Below are positions 5,508 to 12,763 of a DNA stretch of 14,609 nucleotides, piece after piece; position 1 is the stretch's first letter; each line of letters opens with the position of its first letter. The position numbers and the translations under genes were made by a program. The stretch is from an uncultured Collinsella sp. GTDB taxonomy: Bacteria > Actinomycetota > Coriobacteriia > Coriobacteriales > Coriobacteriaceae. The stretch is from contig URNI01000045.1 in NCBI GenBank assembly GCA_900549135.1, positions 1-14,609 on the forward strand, written 5' to 3'. The notes beneath the pieces are model-generated. The model saw only the letters and a list, made by a program, of their open reading frames with translations. It was not told where the DNA came from and did no database searches.

Positions 5508-6542
5508 TTAGCAAATCCTCGGCAGCTGCTCTCCCACGAGCATGTCGAGGATGCGGGTCGAGCCCCAGCCGGTGCGTACGCGCACGGCGGGTCGAGCGTC
5601 CGATCCAAGCGGCAGCACACGGCCGATAATCGCGGCATTCTCGCCGTAGCGGGCGGCGCGCATGGCGCTCAGCGCGGCATCGGCTTGCTCGGCCGGCACG
5701 ACGGCAACCATCTTGCCCTCGTTTGCCACCTGCAGCACATCGTAGCCGAGCATCTCGCAGGCTGCCTGCACGTCGGGGCGCACGGGCACATCGTCCTCGT
5801 CGATCTCCATGGCAACGCCGCTGGCCTGCGCAAACTCGTTGAGCGTCGAGGCCAGGCCACCGCGCGTGGGGTCGCGGAAGCAGCGTGCGTCGGGTGCTGC
5901 GGCAAGCACATCGGCAATCAGGTGGTTGAGCGGCGCGGCATCGCTTTCGATGGTGCTCGAAAACGCCAAGCCCTCGCGTTGGCTCATGATGGCGATGCCG
6001 TGGTCGCCCAGCGTACCCGATACCAGAATGACATCGCCGGGCTGGCAGTTTGCGCCGCTGAGCGCCACGCCCGCAGGCACCTCGCCCACGCCGGCGGTAT
6101 TGATGTAGACGCCGTCGGCCCCGCCGCGCTCGACCACCTTGGTGTCGCCCGTGATTATGGACACACCTGCCTCGCGTGCCGTTTCGGCCATCGTCTGCAC
6201 AATCTGGTGGAGCTTATCCATGGGATAGCCCTCTTCGAGGATAAAGCCGCACGATAGGTAGCGCACGTTGGCACCCGAGGTCGCGACGTCGTTGACGGTT
6301 CCGCACACGGCGAGGCGGCCGATGTTGCCACCGGGGAAGAACTGCGGCGAGACTACAAAGCTGTCGGTCGACATGGCGATGCGCCCGCTCGCGGGCAGCG
6401 CGGCGACGCCGGCATCGTTGCCTTCGAGCAGCTCGGGCGACCCAAAGGCATCCAAAAAGACCTCATCGATGATGCGTTTCATCATCTGGCCGCCGGAGCC
6501 GTGGCCCAGCAGGACGGTGCTATCGGTAACGCTATGGGACAT
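5508..6542 (-). CDS. hypE: Hydrogenase maturation protein HypE (carbamoyl dehydratase)
   Basis: 344 residues. HypE takes the carbamoyl group from HypF onto its C-terminal cysteine and dehydrates it with ATP to a thiocyanate, the source of the CN ligands of the [NiFe] centre. The C-terminus reads PRIC followed directly by the stop, so the essential terminal Cys344 is intact. The PurM/AIRS-like ATP-binding fold is seen in GHGSGG (13-18), STDSFVVSPQFFPGGNIG and CGTVNDVATSGA; the second half carries DPTRGGLASTLNEFA. ATG 6542 has GGAG 8 nt upstream. It is last of the four hyp genes, 48 nt after hypD, and expected to act as a complex with HypF and then HypC-HypD. Length and motifs are normal for the family. 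Confidence 0.97.
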   Translation of the reverse strand: MSHSVTDSTVLLGHGSGGQMMKRIIDEVFLDAFGSPELLEGNDAGVAALPASGRIAMSTDSFVVSPQFFPGGNIGRLAVCGTVNDVATSGANVRYLSCGFILEEGYPMDKLHQIVQTMAETAREAGVSIITGDTKVVERGGADGVYINTAGVGEVPAGVALSGANCQPGDVILVSGTLGDHGIAIMSQREGLAFSSTIESDAAPLNHLIADVLAAAPDARCFRDPTRGGLASTLNEFAQASGVAMEIDEDDVPVRPDVQAACEMLGYDVLQVANEGKMVAVVPAEQADAALSAMRAARYGENAAIIGRVLPLGSDARPAVRVRTGWGSTRILDMLVGEQLPRIC

Positions 6543-6590
6543 ATCGAAAACTCCAATCGTGGGTGGTGCCGGTGTGCGGGTGTGCCCGGG

Positions 6591-7703
6591 CTAGTCGCGG
6601 TAGCGGTAGTACGCCGCGCAGCTGCCCTCGGAGCTCACCATGCACGGGCCGACGGGGTACTCGGGCGTGCAGGTGCGGCCAAAGAGCGGGCAGTTGCTCG
6701 GCGTAATGGCTCCGCGCAGCACGTCGCCGCAGCGGCATCCGCGTGGCTCGACTGTCGCCTCAACGGGCACATCAAAGCGGGTACGGGCATCAAAGCGCGA
6801 GAATTCGGGACGAATGGCGAGCCCCGAAGCCGCAATCGACCCCAATCCGCGCCATGTGGTATCGCACGGCTCAAACACCTGCTCGACCAGCTGGCGCGCC
6901 ACGGGATTGCCGTCTGCGTTGACGCCACGGCGGTAGGCGTTGTCAATCGCCGGCCTGTCCTCGACAACCATCTGGACCAGCATGCAGATGCCCTGCAGGA
7001 TATCGACCGGTTCAAATCCCGTGACCACGCCCGGGGTATTGAATTCGTCGACCAAAAAGCTAAAGGGCGCCAAGCCCGTGATGGTGGCGACGTGGCCCGG
7101 CAGGATAAAGCCGTCGATGGTGGTCTCGGGATCGTTGGCGATGGCGCGCAACGCCGGCGGCGTGGTCTTGTGGGCGCAATAGACCGAGAAGTTCAAAAGC
7201 CCGCGCGCCTCGGCCTCCAAGATGGCGGCGGCGATGGTGGGCGTCGTAGTCTCAAAGCCCACGCCCATAAAAATGACCGGGCGATCAGGGTTTTGCTCGG
7301 CAATGTCGAGCGCGTCGAGCGGGGAATAGACGATGCGGATGTCGCGTCCTGCCGCCTTTTGCGCAGCGAGCGAGGTGGATGATCCGGGCACGCGCATCAT
7401 GTCGCCAAAGGTGGTGATGATGGCGCCGTCTATGTTGGCGAGCGCGATTGCGTGGTCGATGTCGCGGTTGGCGGTGACGCAGACGGGGCAGCCCGGGCCG
7501 CTCAGCAGCTTGAGCCCGGCCGGCATAATGGAGCGAAAGCCATAGCGCCCGATGCTCACGGTATGCGTGCCGCAGACTTCCATAAGGTTGATGGTGCGGT
7601 CGCCGACAAGCTCATGAATGCGCTCGATGAGCTCGCGAGCCAGCTTGGGATCGCGGAATGCCGAGAAATCGATACCGGAGCGAGCCGGCTGCTCGGGCGC
7701 CAC
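6591..7703 (-). CDS. hypD: Hydrogenase maturation protein HypD (Fe-S scaffold)
   Basis: 370-residue scaffold on which, with HypC, the Fe(CN)2CO unit of [NiFe]-hydrogenase is built. All signature cysteines are present: MEVCGTHT with Cys44, GPGCPVC with Cys72 and Cys75, GFETTTP, and the C-terminal [4Fe-4S] region with Cys323, Cys325, Cys338, Cys345, Cys354 and Cys362 (ending in MVSSEGSCAAYY). The start codon is GTG at 7703, supported by GGAGG 7 nt upstream and by its overlap with the hypC stop (TAGTG, one base shared). That overlap implies translational coupling, which fits the 1:1 HypC-HypD complex. Full length, with nothing missing. Confidence 0.97.
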   Translation of the reverse strand: MAPEQPARSGIDFSAFRDPKLARELIERIHELVGDRTINLMEVCGTHTVSIGRYGFRSIMPAGLKLLSGPGCPVCVTANRDIDHAIALANIDGAIITTFGDMMRVPGSSTSLAAQKAAGRDIRIVYSPLDALDIAEQNPDRPVIFMGVGFETTTPTIAAAILEAEARGLLNFSVYCAHKTTPPALRAIANDPETTIDGFILPGHVATITGLAPFSFLVDEFNTPGVVTGFEPVDILQGICMLVQMVVEDRPAIDNAYRRGVNADGNPVARQLVEQVFEPCDTTWRGLGSIAASGLAIRPEFSRFDARTRFDVPVEATVEPRGCRCGDVLRGAITPSNCPLFGRTCTPEYPVGPCMVSSEGSCAAYYRYRD

Positions 7704-7963
7704 TAGTAAGCCTCCGCCGGGTTGGTGGCCAGCTGGTCTTCTTCGACCAGCTCGGACATGGCATTAACAAGCTCGAGCGTTTCCTGTGCTTCCTGCTCGT
7801 CGACAATCTGGATGCCAAAGCCGGCGTGTACGAGAATATAGTCGCCAACCTGCGCCGTCGGCACGAGCCGCAGCGACACGGGGCGCTCGATGCCCATCAT
7901 GTCGACGGTGGCCTTGAGGTCGTCGTCGCGTTTGACTACTTTGCCGGGAACGGCAAGGCACAT
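7703..7963 (-). CDS. hypC: Hydrogenase maturation chaperone HypC
   Basis: 86-residue chaperone. The N-terminus MCLAVPGKV carries the invariant Cys2, which binds the iron centre after Met removal and later contacts the hydrogenase large subunit precursor. The OB-fold body includes VGDYILVHAGFGIQIVDEQEA, normal for the HypC/HupF family. The AAGGGG site is 6-7 nt from the ATG. Its stop overlaps the hypD GTG by one base. It is separated from hypF by 131 nt, so hypCDE may have an additional promoter there. Confidence 0.96.
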   Translation of the reverse strand: MCLAVPGKVVKRDDDLKATVDMMGIERPVSLRLVPTAQVGDYILVHAGFGIQIVDEQEAQETLELVNAMSELVEEDQLATNPAEAY

Positions 7964-8009
7964 ATTGTTCCCCTTTTATACGCTTTGCGCTGGATGGGCG
8001 CTTAATAAT

Positions 8010-8023
8010 CCATCAGTTGATGG
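8010..8023. promoter_or_regulatory. Inverted repeat CCATCA-GT-TGATGG upstream of hypC
   Basis: Perfect 6-bp arms around a 2-bp centre, 47 bases upstream of the hypC ATG on the minus strand, in the 131-bp hypF-hypC gap. Next to it a TATTAA-like box (minus strand, 8007-8002) is visible but no good -35. It could be an operator or a chance palindrome. Confidence 0.2.
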
Positions 8024-8094
8024 TAGCGCTCGCGGGCGCTGCGGGCAAACGCGCTACACCTGTGAGACGGCGGCTTGCGGGCTGGCCGAACAGC

Positions 8095-10566
8095 CTACTG
8101 CGATGCAATCTGCGCAAGACGAGCGCTTGCGACTGCCGCCTGACCGTAGGCGATGCAGCCGTCGTTAACGGGCACGGTTTGGGGAATCAAGACAGTGAGA
8201 CCCATGCTTTTGAGCTCGCGGGTGAGGAGCTGGAGCAAAAGTCGGTTCATGAACACGCCGCCCGAGAGCGCGACGGTATCGATGCCTTCGCGCGCGCAGA
8301 TTTCGCGTGCGATTCGTGCCGAAGAGCGCGCGATGGCGATATGGAAGTCGAGCGCGAGCCTGTAGGCGGGCGCTCCGGCTTCAATTCCTCCCAAAAGTGC
8401 CTCAAAGAGTGCTTTCTGGTCCAGAACATAGGGGCCGTCCAGCCACGATGGGCCAGATGCGAAATAGCCGGCGTTGTCGTCGGGAAAATGGGCGATTTCG
8501 TTGTCGAGCGCGCGCCAGGCGGCGGCCTCAAGCTCGATGGCGGGTTCGCCCTCGTAGGTTGCCTTGTCGCAGATGCCCAGAATTGCTGCCGCGGCATCAA
8601 AGAGACGCCCCATGCTGCTGGTACGCGGGCTGTTGATGCCGCGCTCGATCATGGTGGCTGTCACGTTGCGCGTTTGCTCGTTGAGGCTGTCCAAAAGCCG
8701 AGCGGCACCTGGGTGCTCGAGCAGGCCGAGCTCACTGAGCTGGGCAAAGGCGTTGCGGCGGGCGTCGCGCACGGAGGCCGCCCCACCGGGGAGCGCCCAG
8801 GTGCGCAAATGCGCGGTGCGCTCAAAGCCGCCAAGGCTGGCAACAAGAAACTCGCCGCCCCAAATGGTCCCATCGGTGCCGGCGCCGGTGCCGTCAAAGG
8901 CGATGCCAAGGACGCGCGCGTCGGTTGTAAGCTGGCCCGCGGCGATGGCATCGGCCATTACGCTCGCGATATGCGCATGATGGTGCTGCACCTCGACGAG
9001 CGGCAGATTGCATTTTTGTGCCTGCTCGCGCGCCCACTGGCCCGATAGATAGCTGGGGTGTAAATCGCAGGCCAAGGCGGCGGGCGCCAAGTCAAAGAGA
9101 TCTTCCAAGCGCGTGCGCGCGGCGTTCCAGGCATCGAAGGTCCCGCCGTTTTCAACATCGCCGATATGCTGCGACACAAAACAGGTTGCCTCGCCGTTCG
9201 TCCCTTCACGCGTGAGCGCAATCGTGGCCTTTTGTTGTGGCCCGCAAGCGAGCACACAGGACGGAGCGCCCTCGAGCGCCGGCAACGGCAGCGGCTGGGG
9301 TGCATATCCGCGAGCGCGGCGAACGGGCATAACGATGCCGTCGACCACGCGTACCACGGAGTCGTCGTAGCGCGAGAGGATCGCGCGGTCGTTACCGAGC
9401 AACGCGTCGGCGATGCCGGCGGCAACGAGGTGTTCCCAGGCAAGGTCGTCGTCGGTCTCGATGGGTTCTTCGCTCAGGTTTCCGCTGGTCATGACGAGCG
9501 CGTACATACCGCGGGCTTCTGCCGCGGCAAGCAACAGATGCTGAAGCGGGGTGTAGGGGAGCATAACGCCAAGCTCGGGCAAGTCGTGCGCGACAGATGA
9601 CGCGAGTGCGAGGGCGTCGGGAGAATCGCCGTCGCTCCCGCAAACAGCACGCCGGCGCAGCAGCACGATGGGGCGGATACTGCCAGCGAGCAGATCGCGT
9701 TCAGCATCGTCGATATGACACAGGCGCTCGGTATCAGCAAGACTGCGCACCATGATGGCAAGTGGTTTGTTGCTGCGGCGTTTGCGACGGCGCAACTCGG
9801 CTACCGCCTGCTCGTTGGCGGCGTCACAGGCTAGATGGAATCCGCCCAGGCCCTTGATGGCGACGATGCCACCGCTGGCCAGCAGCTCAACACAGCGCTC
9901 GATGATAGCGTCGCTGGCCTCGCGTGTGGTGCCGACGGCCGGTGTCGCGGACGAATTTCCGCACGCATTGCCGTTTACAGCCTCGCGCCACGTAATATGC
10001 GGCCCGCAATCAAAGCAGGCATCGGGCTGTGCGTGAAAGCGACGGTCGAGTGGATCGGCATACTCTGCGGCGCAGGCGGGGCACATGGGGAAACGGTCCA
10101 TCGAGGTTGCCGCCCGGTCATACGGCAGCGACCGGATGATGGTAAAGCGCGGGCCGCAGTTAGTGCAGTTGATAAAGGGGTAGTGATAGCGTCGGTCGGC
10201 GGGATCGAACAACTCGCGCAGGCAATCGTCACAGGTAGCGATATCGGGTGAGACGAGCGTGGTGTGCGCGGTCTGGTCCTGCGATGCTACGATGTGAAAA
10301 CCCTGTTCATTGGCGGTATCCCAACCGTTGGCTGCCAGGTCCACAACCTCGACATACTCTACGCGGGCTGCCACAGGCGCATGCTCAGAAAGCGCGACAA
10401 CAAAAGCATCGAGCGCATCGGCCGGAGCGTGCGCCTCGATGTGCACGCCGTCGCCCGCATTGAGCACCCATCCGCAAATGCCATGCGCCATGGCCTCGCG
10501 ATACACAAACGGTCGCATGCCAACGCCCTGCACAATGCCCGTCATATGAATATGCACATGCCGCAT
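8095..10566 (-). CDS. hypF: Hydrogenase maturation carbamoyltransferase HypF
   Basis: 823 residues. HypF converts carbamoyl phosphate and ATP to carbamoyl-adenylate and transfers the carbamoyl group to the C-terminal Cys of HypE. Domains in order: acylphosphatase-like (1-90, GIVQGVGMRPFVYREA at 10-25 and Asn36); two zinc fingers (Cys112, 115, 134, 137 and Cys162, 165, 184, 187); YrdC/Sua5-like (about 215-400, KRRSNKPLAIMVRS and MTSGNLSEEP); and Kae1-like (about 435-815, HHHAH at 528-532, FDGTGAGTDGTIWGGE, GGVFMNRLL). ATG 10566 is chosen because GAGGGG stands 6 nt upstream; a TTG-initiated extension of 9 residues is unlikely. It is slightly longer than the usual 750-780, with apparent low-conservation insertions around 196-218 and 306-322. 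A 30-bp-arm inverted repeat stands only 24 nt before the start, so the promoter is not obvious. Confidence 0.97.
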   Translation of the reverse strand: MRHVHIHMTGIVQGVGMRPFVYREAMAHGICGWVLNAGDGVHIEAHAPADALDAFVVALSEHAPVAARVEYVEVVDLAANGWDTANEQGFHIVASQDQTAHTTLVSPDIATCDDCLRELFDPADRRYHYPFINCTNCGPRFTIIRSLPYDRAATSMDRFPMCPACAAEYADPLDRRFHAQPDACFDCGPHITWREAVNGNACGNSSATPAVGTTREASDAIIERCVELLASGGIVAIKGLGGFHLACDAANEQAVAELRRRKRRSNKPLAIMVRSLADTERLCHIDDAERDLLAGSIRPIVLLRRRAVCGSDGDSPDALALASSVAHDLPELGVMLPYTPLQHLLLAAAEARGMYALVMTSGNLSEEPIETDDDLAWEHLVAAGIADALLGNDRAILSRYDDSVVRVVDGIVMPVRRARGYAPQPLPLPALEGAPSCVLACGPQQKATIALTREGTNGEATCFVSQHIGDVENGGTFDAWNAARTRLEDLFDLAPAALACDLHPSYLSGQWAREQAQKCNLPLVEVQHHHAHIASVMADAIAAGQLTTDARVLGIAFDGTGAGTDGTIWGGEFLVASLGGFERTAHLRTWALPGGAASVRDARRNAFAQLSELGLLEHPGAARLLDSLNEQTRNVTATMIERGINSPRTSSMGRLFDAAAAILGICDKATYEGEPAIELEAAAWRALDNEIAHFPDDNAGYFASGPSWLDGPYVLDQKALFEALLGGIEAGAPAYRLALDFHIAIARSSARIAREICAREGIDTVALSGGVFMNRLLLQLLTRELKSMGLTVLIPQTVPVNDGCIAYGQAAVASARLAQIASQ

Positions 10567-10589
10567 GCGACACCCCTCATCAAAACCGA

Positions 10590-10659
10590 CCAAAAAAGGA
10601 CAGGTTTATTTTGGTAGGTAAAACGCTAAACCTGCCAAAACAAACCTGTCCCTTTTTGG
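10590..10659. repeat. Inverted repeat with 30-bp arms between nikR-type and hypF genes
   Basis: Arms 10590-10619 and 10630-10659 are inverted copies with 27 of 30 positions matching, around a 10-nt loop. On either strand the arms carry AAAAAGGGACAGG and CCTGTCCTTTTTT-like ends, so the structure could end transcription in both directions. GGCAGGT extends beyond the right arm. A shortened relative is at 1100-1144. For the minus-strand nikR-type transcript (stop at 10683) this is in the terminator position, yet it is also directly upstream of hypF. Confidence 0.75.
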
Positions 10660-10682
10660 CAGGTGCGCTGCGGGAAATCCCG

Positions 10683-11195
10683 CTACAGCCCCAGGCTCTG
10701 CTTGGTGGCGGCGCACGTGAGCTCGCCGTGCTTAACGCCGCGCAGGCCCAGCAGGCGATCGGCTAGTTCGTAGACGCGCTCGCCGCGACCCTTGAGCGCC
10801 AGAATCTCCAAGCAGTTGTGGTGATCCAGATGCACGTGCATGGTCGATACGATCTCGTCGGTGTAGTCGTGCTGCACCTCGTCCAGGCGGCGCGTCAGAT
10901 CGCCGGTGTGATGGTCGTAGATCATGGTGAGCGACCCGATAACGTGCTCATCGGGCGTGCGCATCTGCTCTTTGGCGATCGAGGCGCGAATCAAATCGCG
11001 CACGGCCTCGGAGCGGTTGGCCACGTCGCCGCGGCGCGCGATCTGCTCGTCAAAACGGCGCAGCAGGTCGTCGGGTGCGGTAACCGAAAAACGGACCAGC
11101 TCGGAGCCGGAGCCACTACAGTGGCAGCCCGCGTCACCGTCCGCCCCGTGCGGATGCTCGTGCTCGTACTCGCAGCAGTGCTCGTGTTCGGCCAC
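10683..11195 (-). CDS. nikR: NikR-family nickel-responsive transcriptional regulator
   Basis: 170 residues. NikR binds Ni(II) and represses nickel uptake, or controls nickel-enzyme genes. It has a ribbon-helix-helix DNA-binding domain (about 33-76, VRFSVTAPDDLLRRFDE and NRSEAVRDLIR) and an ACT-like metal domain. The four nickel ligands of the family align as His109, His120, His122 and Cys128 (in STMHVHLDHHNCLE), spaced as in E. coli His76/87/89/Cys95. The oddity is the N-terminus: residues 4-26 contain His4, His6, Cys7, Cys8, His12, His14, His16, Cys24, His25 and Cys26, an extension that E. coli NikR lacks and that resembles HypB- or chaperone-type metal-binding tails. The start is GTG 11195, one base after the TAA of the upstream gene; its ribosome site is weak, so coupling is inferred and the N-terminal limit is the least certain part. 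Confidence 0.9.
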   Translation of the reverse strand: MAEHEHCCEYEHEHPHGADGDAGCHCSGSGSELVRFSVTAPDDLLRRFDEQIARRGDVANRSEAVRDLIRASIAKEQMRTPDEHVIGSLTMIYDHHTGDLTRRLDEVQHDYTDEIVSTMHVHLDHHNCLEILALKGRGERVYELADRLLGLRGVKHGELTCAATKQSLGL

Positions 11196-11196
11196 C

Positions 11197-11445
11197 TTAC
11201 ACCAGCTTCACGGAGCCGACGGAGTTGTGGTCGGCCTCGATGGCTTCCTCGTAGCCCTCGAGCGCGTCATGCGCCTCGTGGAGCGCGGCCATGGCGGCCT
11301 CGAGCTTGGCGCCGATGCGCTCCATGTCAAAATTCTCGGTCGCATGCAGCAGCTGATGGCTCCACTCGTGAGCGAGCTCGATGGTGTCGTCGACCTGCTT
11401 GACGCTCATGGCAAGCTGGCTCATGTTCATTCCAACATCATGCAT
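11197..11445 (-). CDS. Small helical protein of unknown function, nikR operon
   Basis: 82 residues, not recognised. It is predicted to be almost all alpha-helical with a heptad-like hydrophobic spacing (about 9-34 and 40-70), no membrane segment and no signal peptide. It has five His (2, 26, 30, 33, 56) with a cluster in HEWSHQLLHATEN, and no Cys. The ATG at 11445 is well supported by AAAGGAG 7 nt upstream; in-frame ATGs at 11430 and 11424 have no such site. Its TAA ends one base before the nikR GTG, so the two are co-translated and probably functionally linked. A role in nickel or hydrogenase biology is inference from context only. The two could also form a helical hairpin or four-helix dimer. 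Confidence 0.8.
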   Translation of the reverse strand: MHDVGMNMSQLAMSVKQVDDTIELAHEWSHQLLHATENFDMERIGAKLEAAMAALHEAHDALEGYEEAIEADHNSVGSVKLV

Positions 11446-11518
11446 GGGAAATCTCCTTTTGTATGGGGCAGTTCAGTGGTTCAGATTTTACTACGCCCGC
11501 TCTGCGCGCAGCTGCATA

Positions 11519-11555
11519 AGAAAACGGGTACGAGTCTGTGCGACCCGCACCCGTT
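11519..11555 (-). terminator. Intrinsic terminator on the minus strand, between thioredoxin and the nikR operon
   Basis: Read on the minus strand, AACGGGTGCGGGTC (11555-11542) pairs with GACTCGTACCCGTT (11536-11523) over 14 bp, with two G-U pairs and the loop GCACA, then TTTTCTT (to 11518). The plus strand would have A-C mismatches, so the minus strand is the working one. It would end the thioredoxin transcript about 110 nt after its stop, before the promoter of the small-protein/nikR operon. Confidence 0.75.
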
Positions 11556-11666
11556 CACTGGGGGCTGTTTGTGACTACCATACTATCCGTGGTTGCACTC
11601 GGTGCATCCAGAAGTCCGGCGAGCGGTGCAAAAGCGCTCATAGACGGCGGGTAAGTAACAAGCGTA

Positions 11667-11987
11667 TTACAGATGCTTCTCCAGCAGCGCCTGCAGCCTC
11701 GCCTTGGGCAGAGCGCCAACCGAGCGGTCAATCTCCTCGCCGTTCTTAAACACAATCAGCGTGGGGATGCTCATGACGCCATACTTCATGGCCAGGTCCT
11801 GGTTGTCGTCGACGTTGCATTTGGCAACGGCAAGCTTGCCCGCCAGCTCATCGGCAACCTCGTCAACGATGGGCGAGAGGGATCGACAGGGCCCGCACCA
11901 CGGTGCCCAAAAATCGACCAGCACGGGCAGGCTGTCGTTAACGATGGAATCGAAGTTCTCGGGGGTAATCTGATTAATGTCAGCCAT
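11667..11987 (-). CDS. trxA: Thioredoxin
   Basis: 106-residue cytoplasmic disulfide reductase. The active site WCGPC (30-34, Cys31 and Cys34) sits in the normal DFWAPWCGPC context, and the cis-proline segment MSIPTLIVFKNGEEIDRSVG is intact. The length is typical of TrxA. The start at 11987 is chosen because GGAGG lies 5 nt upstream; longer in-frame starts lack a site. It is divergent from the gene at 12124 across 136 bp, which holds a GCCGCCCGC/GCGGGCGGC inverted repeat (12052-12060, 12074-12082). A TATAAG-like -10 (12047-12042, minus strand) is weak. No thioredoxin reductase is adjacent in the window. Confidence 0.95.
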   Translation of the reverse strand: MADINQITPENFDSIVNDSLPVLVDFWAPWCGPCRSLSPIVDEVADELAGKLAVAKCNVDDNQDLAMKYGVMSIPTLIVFKNGEEIDRSVGALPKARLQALLEKHL

Positions 11988-12089
11988 GGTGACCTCCATA
12001 ATGCGACGCGGCTCGGCCGCGTAAAACTCAGTACGACCGTGCTTATACCCAGCCGCCCGCAAAGCAACCACTCGCGGGCGGCTCTTTTA

Positions 12090-12095
12090 TATAAT
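12090..12095 (+). promoter_or_regulatory. TATAAT box before the UDG-like gene
   Basis: Perfect TATAAT hexamer 28 bases before the ATG at 12124, after a T-rich stretch and an inverted repeat. No convincing -35 hexamer stands at 17-18 bp. Confidence 0.35.
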
Positions 12096-12123
12096 GGTGG
12101 GCACGCAAACGATTGGAGAGCGC

Positions 12124-12699
12124 ATGCCCACGTCACAAAGCCAGAAAAAAGAAGCCATCGCCCAGGCGACCGAGCAGGAGCTCGCATCGCTCGCGGGTCG
12201 TGGCGTGCGTATCGCGGGCAACGCGTGCTCGCCGATCGTGCTGGTCAAAGGCGATCTGGACGAGGCCGAGCGTTCGGGTGGCGAGCTTGCCGCCGGCCCG
12301 GATGGCGCGGCGTTGCGCAAGGCGCTTGGGGCCATCGGCTACGCGCCCGAGGATTTTTGCGTGCTGGCAAGCGTCGCCGGCGTGGGTGATGGGACGGTCG
12401 CGGTGGGCGAGACTCTGCCGTGCGAGCTGTTCCGTGAGGCGCTTGAGGCTTTGGACCCCGAGGCGGTGCTGCTGCTCGACAACAACGCGGCTGACGCCAT
12501 GCGCGAGACCTACGCCGATATGCTCGTGGCGATCGATGACTTCGACACCGCCATGCTCAAGCCCGGCCTGGTCGCCCATGTGCAGGGCCGCCGCGTGCTC
12601 GCGCTCGATGGCTTTGAGGCGGCGCTGACCGACAAAGCGGCCAAGCAGCGCATGTGGGCCTACATCAAGCAGCTGACCCCGGCGGCCGCTCCGCTGTAG
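12124..12699 (+). CDS. Uracil-DNA-glycosylase-like protein lacking catalytic motifs
   Basis: 191 residues. The layout follows the family 4/5 UDG fold. Strand-loop SPIVLVKGDLDEAERSGGELAAGPDGAALRKALGAIG (36-72 in parts) occupies the place of the usual VGEAPG...G.PFVG.AG..L...L..IG block. FCVLASVAG (78-86) matches the following strand, DPEAVLLLDNNAADAM (111-126) the P-x-vv-lG-x-A segment, and the end (VLALDGFEAALTDKAAKQRMWAYIK, 158-182 in parts) the HPS...K...W..L tail. The GEAPG loop reads KGDLD and the HPS motif reads LDG, so glycosylase activity is not expected. A regulatory, binding or altered-substrate role is possible (inference). GGAGA 6 nt upstream supports ATG 12124. It is divergent from thioredoxin. 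The assignment is by eye and only moderately sure. Confidence 0.6.
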   Translation: MPTSQSQKKEAIAQATEQELASLAGRGVRIAGNACSPIVLVKGDLDEAERSGGELAAGPDGAALRKALGAIGYAPEDFCVLASVAGVGDGTVAVGETLPCELFREALEALDPEAVLLLDNNAADAMRETYADMLVAIDDFDTAMLKPGLVAHVQGRRVLALDGFEAALTDKAAKQRMWAYIKQLTPAAAPL

Positions 12700-12763
12700 C
12701 AGATTGGCGCCGGTGAGCGATTGCCTGGCGGGCAAGACACGCCGCGAGATCGGCGCCGCACTT

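Noticed and set aside
5418..6257. Long plus-strand frame across hypE
   Set aside because: Antisense shadow of hypE; the protein is repetitive His/Ala/Gly text without a recognisable domain. The same holds for the plus-strand frame at 8017-9048 opposite hypF.
11461..11590. GTATGG and CATAC half-sites near the nikR operon as a NikR operator
   Set aside because: E. coli NikR needs two inverted half-sites about 16 bp apart; no such pair is present, and half-sites alone occur by chance.
12706..12757. GGCGCCG/CGGCGCC inverted repeat between convergent UDG-like and kinase genes as a terminator
   Set aside because: The arms are far apart, largely self-palindromic GC and lack any T tract on either side.
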